DNA of 6,732 nt from positions 1 to 6,732 of the forward strand of contig JASEGN010000045.1 in NCBI GenBank assembly GCA_030018055.1, written 5' to 3'. The notes beneath the pieces were generated by a model. That model searched no databases and was not told the origin of the DNA. It saw only the letters and a list, made by a program, of their open reading frames with translations. Position numbers and translations under genes: made by a program. Position 1 is the first letter of the stretch, and each line of letters begins with the position of its first letter. Origin of the DNA: Candidatus Aenigmatarchaeota archaeon (GTDB taxonomy: Archaea > Aenigmatarchaeota > Aenigmatarchaeia > CG10238-14 > SCSR01). This document shows, piece by piece, positions 1 to 3,899 of the stretch.

Positions 1-1
1 G

Positions 2-718
2 CTTAATTTCATTAGTTACTGGTACTCAGATAAGATTGTTTTATCAATTTATGGGGCAAAAGAAGTGAGTAAATCAGAGGCACCTGAACTTCACGAAATT
101 GTTGAGAAATTAGCTGAGAATGCTAAGATTCCAAAGCCAAAAGTATATATAATAAATTCACGTAATCCTAACGCCCTAGCTTGTGGTCGCTCTCCTAAGC
201 ATTCTGCTGTAGCTGTTACTACTGGGTTAATGGATTTGTTAGATGACGATGAAATTGAAGGAGTTCTTGGACATGAGATAGCACATGTAAAAGCAAGGGA
301 TACGTTAACATCTACCATGGCTGCAACCATAGCTGGTGCAATAGCTTATTTAGCGCATATTGCATGGTTTAGCTTATTTTTTGGAGGAAGAAGAGAAGGA
401 GGTACCATGTTGCTTTTACCTTTGTTAATTTTGGCTCCTATAGCTGCTACTTTAATTCAGCTTGCTATCTCCAGGGGTAGGGAAATGAGTGCTGATCGTA
501 CAGGAGGTTTGTTAAGTGGGAAGCCACTAAGCTTGGCTTCAGCCTTAGAAAAAATCTCTAGTGGTGTAAAAAATTACCCAATGCGTGGTAACCCAGCCAC
601 ATCTCATCTATTTATAGTTAACCCATTTAAAGGCGATATATTTATTAACCTTTTTTTAACACACCCACCCATGGAAAAACGAGTAGCTGCCTTGAAAAAA
701 TTAGCTTCTGAAATGTGA
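2..718 (+). CDS. htpX: HtpX-family membrane zinc protease, 5'-truncated by the window edge; C-terminus probably element-supplied
   Basis: This is an M48-family integral membrane metalloprotease of the HtpX type, which in known members degrades misfolded membrane proteins on the cytoplasmic side. The frame is open from base 2 and already reads HtpX sequence (YWYSDKIVLSIYGAKEVSKSE), so the GTG at 65 is internal and the true start lies outside the window. Counting that GTG as residue 1, the zinc motif HEIAH is at 70-74 and the third ligand is probably Glu140 in REMSAD. Two hydrophobic segments lie at about 84-106 and 115-136, between the motif and that ligand, as usual for HtpX. The last 65 codons (521-718) are repeated at 2012-2209 in diverged form, so this gene is probably a chimera: native upstream of about 521, and brought in by the neighbouring endonuclease element downstream. 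All catalytic residues lie upstream of the junction, and the frame is intact, so the protein should be functional. Confidence 0.93.
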   Translation, partial: LNFISYWYSDKIVLSIYGAKEVSKSEAPELHEIVEKLAENAKIPKPKVYIINSRNPNALACGRSPKHSAVAVTTGLMDLLDDDEIEGVLGHEIAHVKARDTLTSTMAATIAGAIAYLAHIAWFSLFFGGRREGGTMLLLPLLILAPIAATLIQLAISRGREMSADRTGGLLSGKPLSLASALEKISSGVKNYPMRGNPATSHLFIVNPFKGDIFINLFLTHPPMEKRVAALKKLASEM

Positions 719-744
719 ATATCGTAATAGATATTTTATAGAAT

Positions 745-759
745 AGAAAAGTTTATATA
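745..759 (+). promoter_or_regulatory. Archaeal promoter (BRE plus TATA box) for the endonuclease gene
   Basis: The stretch AGAAAAGTTTATATA holds a purine-rich BRE-like part (745-751) followed by a TATA box, TTTATATA (752-759). Archaeal transcription normally begins about 25 bases downstream of the box, here near 780, giving a leader of roughly 20-30 bases before the GTG at 802 or ATG at 811. It lies in the 83-base gap after the htpX stop, so the element seems to carry its own promoter. The assignment rests on consensus and spacing only. Confidence 0.55.
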
Positions 760-801
760 GTTCTAACTATTTATTTATAGCTATAAGATTATAGTAAATA
801 A

Positions 802-2010
802 GTGATAAAAATGACTGATGGTATTGTACGTCTATTCGACTTACCAGAAAATGTTTATGTGAAAGTAGAAGGAAGTTATCTTTCACATATATTTCAGCTT
901 ATCTTAAGCAAAACAAAAACAATTTCCAACTTAATCAAAGAAACTGGAATCCCTCGCATGCAATTATACAAAATGTATAATGGAAAATATGTTTCATTAA
1001 AAGTTATTAAATTACTTAGCGTGTGGATCAAGAAAAATATCGACAACCACTTTAAAAAAAGTGAAATTGAGATTCATATAGACAGTATAAAAACGCCGTA
1101 TACTGGAAATGAAATATTTAAGCCAAGATTTCCTATGAATTTCAAAAATGCTAATGGTGCGACGATAATATCTGCATTTCTTCATGATGGATGCATCTCG
1201 AGAAAATTTGAAACTTCTTATGGAAATACAAATAAAGAAGCTAGAAAAGCTTTGATAAGATCATTAATGAAATGTGTAGGAAGAGTTTATCATAATAATT
1301 CTACGAAGGAATTAAAATTTCCAAAAATACTTGGAATTATTCTCGTTCATGGATTAAAGTTACCATGTGGTAATAAAGTTGATAATAATGTAAAAATCCC
1401 TGAGTTTTTACAGAACGGTTCGGAAAAAATGAAGCGTCGTTTTCTCAAAATTGTTTTTGACGATGAAGGATGTGTGGATCCTCATCCTACTAGTCATCAT
1501 GTATCAATGTCACTGACAAGCAAAGAAAATAAGCCATCGAATCTTTTATCAGGTAATAAAAAACTTCTAGAGGATGTTGGAATAGTGGTGAGTGGTCCTT
1601 ATTTAGTTGGGACTCATATCACAAAAACTGGCTTGAAAAGGTACCACTGGCAAATTAAAATTGAGGATTACAAAAGTCTTAAATTATTTAAAGAAAAAAT
1701 TAATTTCTATTCGAGTATGAAGAAAGAGTTATTAGAAAGTGTGTTGAATAGTTACAAAAGAATTCAACTGCCAAAAAAAGAATTAAAGAAAATTGTTCTG
1801 AAATGTTTTCATGAAATCGAGAGTTCAACTGGTTTCGTAACAACTAATATGTTAGCTGAAAAATTAGGAAAATCTAAAGGTTGGTGTAGAACCTTGGTAA
1901 AAAGGTTTCAAAGTGATGGATTGATAAAAGTAGTTGAATATGAGACTCATACCAATTATGGTTCTACCCCAAGAAAATATGTAAGCAATCATACTCTTCT
2001 TACTTTATAA
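802..2010 (+). CDS. LAGLIDADG-type homing endonuclease with N-terminal HTH and C-terminal winged helix
   Basis: This is a free-standing DNA endonuclease of 402 residues, with start GTG 802; ATG 811 (three codons on) is equally possible and no clear ribosome site decides. Two LAGLIDADG-like helices are visible, 92 residues apart: TIISAFLHDG at 121-130 and FLKIVFDDEG at 214-223. The usual metal-binding acids are Asp129 and Glu222, so a single-chain two-motif enzyme that could be active is expected. The segment VKIPEFLQNGSEKMKRRFL before the second helix is typical of this family. Residues about 38-77 (TISNLIKETGIPRMQLYKMY) look like a helix-turn-helix, and about 328-395 (TTNMLAEKLGKSKGWCRTLV) like a winged helix; both would help bind DNA. 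The gene sits between two copies of the htpX 3' end, which points to htpX as its cleavage and homing target. It is not intron-encoded, because htpX upstream ends with its own stop. The family call is from motifs; the target is inference. Confidence 0.78.
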   Translation: MIKMTDGIVRLFDLPENVYVKVEGSYLSHIFQLILSKTKTISNLIKETGIPRMQLYKMYNGKYVSLKVIKLLSVWIKKNIDNHFKKSEIEIHIDSIKTPYTGNEIFKPRFPMNFKNANGATIISAFLHDGCISRKFETSYGNTNKEARKALIRSLMKCVGRVYHNNSTKELKFPKILGIILVHGLKLPCGNKVDNNVKIPEFLQNGSEKMKRRFLKIVFDDEGCVDPHPTSHHVSMSLTSKENKPSNLLSGNKKLLEDVGIVVSGPYLVGTHITKTGLKRYHWQIKIEDYKSLKLFKEKINFYSSMKKELLESVLNSYKRIQLPKKELKKIVLKCFHEIESSTGFVTTNMLAEKLGKSKGWCRTLVKRFQSDGLIKVVEYETHTNYGSTPRKYVSNHTLLTL

Positions 2011-2011
2011 A

Positions 2012-2209
2012 AAGCCCTTAAGCTTAGCTTCAGCTCTAGAAAAAATTTCAAGTGGAGTAAGACGTTATCCTATGCAGGGAAACGCAGCAACTTCCCACTT
2101 ATTTATTGTGAATCCTTTTAAGGGGGGTGGTTTTACAAACCTCTTCTCAACTCATCCCAGTATTGAAGAGAGAATAAGAAGATTGCGAGAATTATCTCAA
2201 CAAATTTAA
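2012..2209 (+). pseudogene. htpX: Stranded 3' remnant of htpX (last 65 codons and stop)
   Basis: The frame AAG CCC TTA to the TAA at 2207-2209 encodes an HtpX C-terminus beginning KPLSLASALEKISSGVRRY and ending EERIRRLRELSQQI. It has no zinc motif, no membrane segments and no credible start of its own: homology begins one base after the endonuclease stop codon. It is aligned without gaps to 521-718 and is 69% identical in protein. Most of the identical residues use different third bases, so the two ends come from well-diverged lineages rather than a recent duplication. I infer that this is the original 3' end of the host gene, displaced when the element entered. It lies 22 bases before trmI, which would be its ancestral neighbour. 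Which copy is native cannot be settled from this window alone. Confidence 0.85.
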
Positions 2210-2231
2210 CAAATTGCTCTATTCTTAGATT

Positions 2232-2987
2232 ATGAGAATAAAAATTGGTGAATTGATACTTTTACTTTCTAAGGAAGAGTCTTACTTGCTTGAGGTTAGT
2301 GATAAAGATTTTCATACAAAAAGTGGAGTTATTAGGTTAGGTGAAATAATTGGTAAAAATTATGGTGAAAAAATTAAAACTCATCTGGGAAAAGAATTTA
2401 CTCTTGTTGAACCAAATATCGTGGATATTCTTGAAAGGAGAATTGAAAGAATGGCCCAAGTTATATTACCAAAAGATATATCGTTGATAATCACTACTAC
2501 TGGAGTTTCAGCCGATAGCTTAGTTGTTGATGCTGGTACCGGATCTGGTTATACTGCTATATTTCTAGCAAATTATGTTAAGCCTAGAAAAGTTGTAACT
2601 TATGAAATTGATAAACGTTTTATTAAACTAGCTGAAGAAAATATAGAAAAAAGTGGATTAAAAAAATACATAAAATTAAAGAAAAAGGATGTGATGAAGG
2701 GTATAGATGAAAAAAATGTTGATTTGGTTACGCTTGATATGAAAGGTGTTGAAAAAGTTGTTAAGCACGCTTACAAAGTATTAAAGCCTGGTGGTTGGTT
2801 AGTTGTTTACTCACCTAACATTGAACAAGTTACTTCTGTTCACAGGGAGATAGTGAAGAAAAATTTTTGTGATGTGAAAACAATAGAAAATATTGTTAGG
2901 GAATGGCAAGTTAAAAAATATACGAGACCAAAGACCATGGGAATTATGCATACTGGCTTTTTAACATTCGCTAGGAAGGTTGGTTGA
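2232..2987 (+). CDS. trmI: tRNA (adenine-57/58-N1)-methyltransferase
   Basis: This is a class I SAM-dependent methyltransferase of 251 residues, the normal size for archaeal TrmI, which makes m1A at positions 57 and 58 in the T-loop of tRNA. An N-terminal small domain carries FHTKSGVIRLGEIIGKNYG (27-45) and THLGKEF, which are family signatures. The SAM-binding motif I VVDAGTGSG is at 98-106, the acidic loop end YEID at 124-127 (Glu125), and the post-core LDM at 168-170. LKPGG (184-188), SPNIEQ (194-199), REW (223-225), RP (232-233) and HTGFL (240-244) complete the TrmI pattern. The LD motif lacks the proline-rich continuation that I recall from relatives; here it reads LDMKGVEK. The start ATG 2232 gives the expected N-terminus. 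No clear ribosome site precedes it, so it may be leaderless or read through from htpX or the endonuclease gene. Its stop overlaps the start of the DUF371 gene, implying cotranscription and possibly translational coupling. The downstream tRNA gene fits the theme but proves no link. Confidence 0.93.
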   Translation: MRIKIGELILLLSKEESYLLEVSDKDFHTKSGVIRLGEIIGKNYGEKIKTHLGKEFTLVEPNIVDILERRIERMAQVILPKDISLIITTTGVSADSLVVDAGTGSGYTAIFLANYVKPRKVVTYEIDKRFIKLAEENIEKSGLKKYIKLKKKDVMKGIDEKNVDLVTLDMKGVEKVVKHAYKVLKPGGWLVVYSPNIEQVTSVHREIVKKNFCDVKTIENIVREWQVKKYTRPKTMGIMHTGFLTFARKVG

Positions 2988-3553
2988 TGGAAGAAAAAAT
3001 TGGAGGCCCTGAAATTACCCCAGAAATGGTTAAGTTAACCTTTGAAGCTCTGGAAGCTAAAGGGATGATTTATTACGATCAAAGTGGTATCTATATTCCT
3101 ACTGAAAGGGGATGGAGGCTTTTAATGGAAATAAAGCCTGTGAAGGAGGTGATTACTGGTAGGGGGCATGAAAATATTATAGCTAAGCATAAAACAACCT
3201 TTGAAATAACGAAAGATAAGGAAATTAGAAAGGATGCTGATTGTATAATTTGTGTTGATGCCAATAAAGCTTGCGCAAGCTTGAGTAATGACCTAAAAAA
3301 TGCATTAAAGAGTGGTAAGGAAATTAGAATAACCATTGAAGCTGGTGAAACCAAGGATGAGGTTGTTGCTTATGGCTCTCCAGCTTTGAAGTTAACTAAT
3401 AAAAATGATATGGTGGTAAGAAAGGGTAGTTTTATAGATAGTAGAACTCTTGCTATACTTGCTGATAAGGCTGCCTGTGATTTGAAAAGAGAGCTTGTGG
3501 AAAAATTAAAGAATCCTGAGATTGAGGTTAAAATAACATTGGAAATAAAGTAA
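2987..3553 (+). CDS. DUF371 protein with N-terminal winged-helix-like segment
   Basis: The protein has 188 residues from ATG 2987, which overlaps the trmI stop by one base (TGATG); a TTG one codon earlier is possible but less likely. AGGAAGGT at 2973-2980 is a plausible ribosome site. Residues about 50-188 match the archaeal DUF371 family as I know it: a GxGHxNIxAxHKTTFEITKD opening, a DCIICVDANKAC block, a glycine-rich middle, and the closing signature NDMVVRKGSFIDSRTLAILADKAACDL. The family's biochemical role is not established to my knowledge. Residues about 8-48 (TPEMVKLTFEALEAKGMIYY, then a short beta turn and TERGWRLLMEI) look like a winged-helix domain, an extra module compared with the bare DUF371 proteins I recall. 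The overlap with trmI suggests the two are made together, so a role in RNA modification or handling is a reasonable but unproven inference. Confidence 0.85.
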   Translation: MEEKIGGPEITPEMVKLTFEALEAKGMIYYDQSGIYIPTERGWRLLMEIKPVKEVITGRGHENIIAKHKTTFEITKDKEIRKDADCIICVDANKACASLSNDLKNALKSGKEIRITIEAGETKDEVVAYGSPALKLTNKNDMVVRKGSFIDSRTLAILADKAACDLKRELVEKLKNPEIEVKITLEIK

Positions 3554-3579
3554 AATTTCCTACTTTATTAAGAGGTACT

Positions 3580-3669
3580 GGGGTTGTAGTATAGCTAATG
3601 GGAATCTATAATGGTTTAGTACTTCGGATTCGGGTTCCGAAAACCTGGGTTCAAATCCCAGCAACCCCA
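3580..3669 (+). tRNA. tRNA-Pro (anticodon CGG) with a 13-base insert in the D-loop
   Basis: The acceptor stem is GGGGTTG (3580-3586) paired with CAACCCC (3662-3668), followed by discriminator A 3669; CCA is not encoded. U8-A9 is TA at 3587-3588. The D-stem pairs GTAT (3589-3592) with GTAC (3619-3622). The anticodon stem pairs TCGGA (3624-3628) with TCCGA (3636-3640) around loop TTCGGGT, which puts CGG at 3631-3633 and reads proline CCG codons. The variable loop is AAAC. The T-arm is CTGGG, loop TTCAAAT, CCCAG (3645-3661). All arms pair well, but the D-loop is 26 bases instead of about 8-13. Removing 13 bases between the TAATGG repeats leaves a loop AGCTAATGGTTTA, which keeps A14, G15, G18, G19 and A21. 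The whole would then be 77 bases including the discriminator. The gene starts 26 bases after the DUF371 stop and may share its transcript. Confidence 0.93.
3596..3614 (+). repeat. TAATGG direct repeat framing extra bases in the tRNA-Pro D-loop
   Basis: TAATGG occurs at 3596-3601 and again at 3609-3614, 13 bases apart, with GAATCTA between. Only one copy is needed for a normal D-loop. In addition, TATAG (3590-3594) is complementary to CTATA (3606-3610), so the unprocessed RNA could form a hairpin that competes with the D-stem. The insert is either a very small intron in an unusual place or a tolerated duplication-like loop extension. Confidence 0.6.
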
Positions 3670-3729
3670 ATTAACTTCAGTAGCCTCAATCGAACCTTTC
3701 AAGCTCTAATCTTAGTTAAAATAGTTATC

Positions 3730-3873
3730 CTAATGTAAACAAGCTGGAAATTCTCCTCTGCTCCTATGGAAAGCTATGCATAGGCAGCATATTCCATGGC
3801 GCTCACACTCTTTGTATGTGCATGTGCAATCATCTTCATTTAAAGTTTTATTAGGGCATGTTTTTCTCTTCAT
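3730..3873 (-). CDS. Small cysteine-rich protein, DUF6485-like
   Basis: This gene of 47 codons runs from ATG (3873-3871) to TAG (3732-3730) on the minus strand. An in-frame TAA shortly before the ATG fixes the N-terminus to ATG, or at most to the TTG two codons earlier. The protein contains CTCTYKECERHGICCLC, then IAFHRSRGEFPAC near the end. Eight cysteines (6, 16, 18, 23, 29, 30, 32, 45) and two histidines (26, 36) in so short a chain suggest a metal-binding, probably zinc, mini-protein. The pattern CTCTY-C-R-G-CC-C-AYH-R-GE-PAC resembles the small family labelled DUF6485 as I recall it; its function is not known to me. The gene starts 26 bases after the hel308 stop on the same strand and may be cotranscribed. 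No signal peptide or membrane segment is present. The dense motif makes chance very unlikely despite the small size. Confidence 0.82.
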   Translation of the reverse strand: MKRKTCPNKTLNEDDCTCTYKECERHGICCLCIAFHRSRGEFPACLH

Positions 3874-3899
3874 TGATATCAATTAAAAATTGTTGGATT

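Larger units (their letters stand above)
521..2011 (+). mobile_element. Putative homing element that inserted into htpX and replaced its 3' end
   Basis: Bases 521-718 (codons KPLSL to the stop) and 2012-2209 encode the same 65-residue HtpX C-terminus, each closed by a stop at the same distance. Between them lie a promoter and a LAGLIDADG-type endonuclease gene whose stop (2008-2010) nearly abuts the second copy. By hand alignment the copies share 45 of 65 residues and 134 of 198 bases. The first 16 codons encode identical residues (40 of 48 bases), and similarity falls away downstream. No similarity was seen just outside the repeats. The inferred unit is the element-borne htpX 3' end plus the endonuclease gene, about 1,491 bp, inserted next to the conserved KPLSLASALEKISSG codons. 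Endonuclease inserts that carry a replacement gene end are known from fungal mitochondria (for example atp6 of Allomyces). I do not know of one in an archaeal htpX. The exact left boundary could lie slightly upstream of 521. An alternative is a tandem htpX duplication later invaded and partly deleted. Confidence 0.72.

Noticed and set aside
91..330. Open frame on the minus strand opposite htpX
   Set aside because: It mirrors a clearly conserved htpX coding region and has no recognisable domain or promoter. The same holds for minus-strand 3091-3354 and 5099-5290 and plus-strand 5905-6168 and 6373-6588.
719..2011. The endonuclease gene as part of a group I intron or an intein within htpX
   Set aside because: The htpX frame upstream ends with its own C-terminus and stop at 718, no intein splice blocks flank the insert, and the downstream piece repeats rather than continues the upstream sequence.
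2072..2209. ATG inside the htpX remnant as the start of a small expressed protein
   Set aside because: It would encode only the tail of HtpX without catalytic or membrane parts, and there is no ribosome site or promoter for it.
3267..3282. Perfect 16-base palindrome AAGCTTGCGCAAGCTT
   Set aside because: It lies inside the DUF371 coding region, where it encodes ordinary family residues, with no matching copy or regulatory context nearby; probably chance.
3594..3614. A bulge-helix-bulge intron in the tRNA D-loop, with CTAA (3595-3598) pairing TTAG (3616-3619) and GTA pairing TAC outside
   Set aside because: The pairing can be drawn, but there is no inner helix, and removing 3594-3614 would delete G18 and G19 and leave a five-base D-loop, which is not a credible tRNA.
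3670..3729. Possible terminator or small RNA between the convergent groups
   Set aside because: No stem-loop, convincing T-run or coding signal was seen in these 60 bases.
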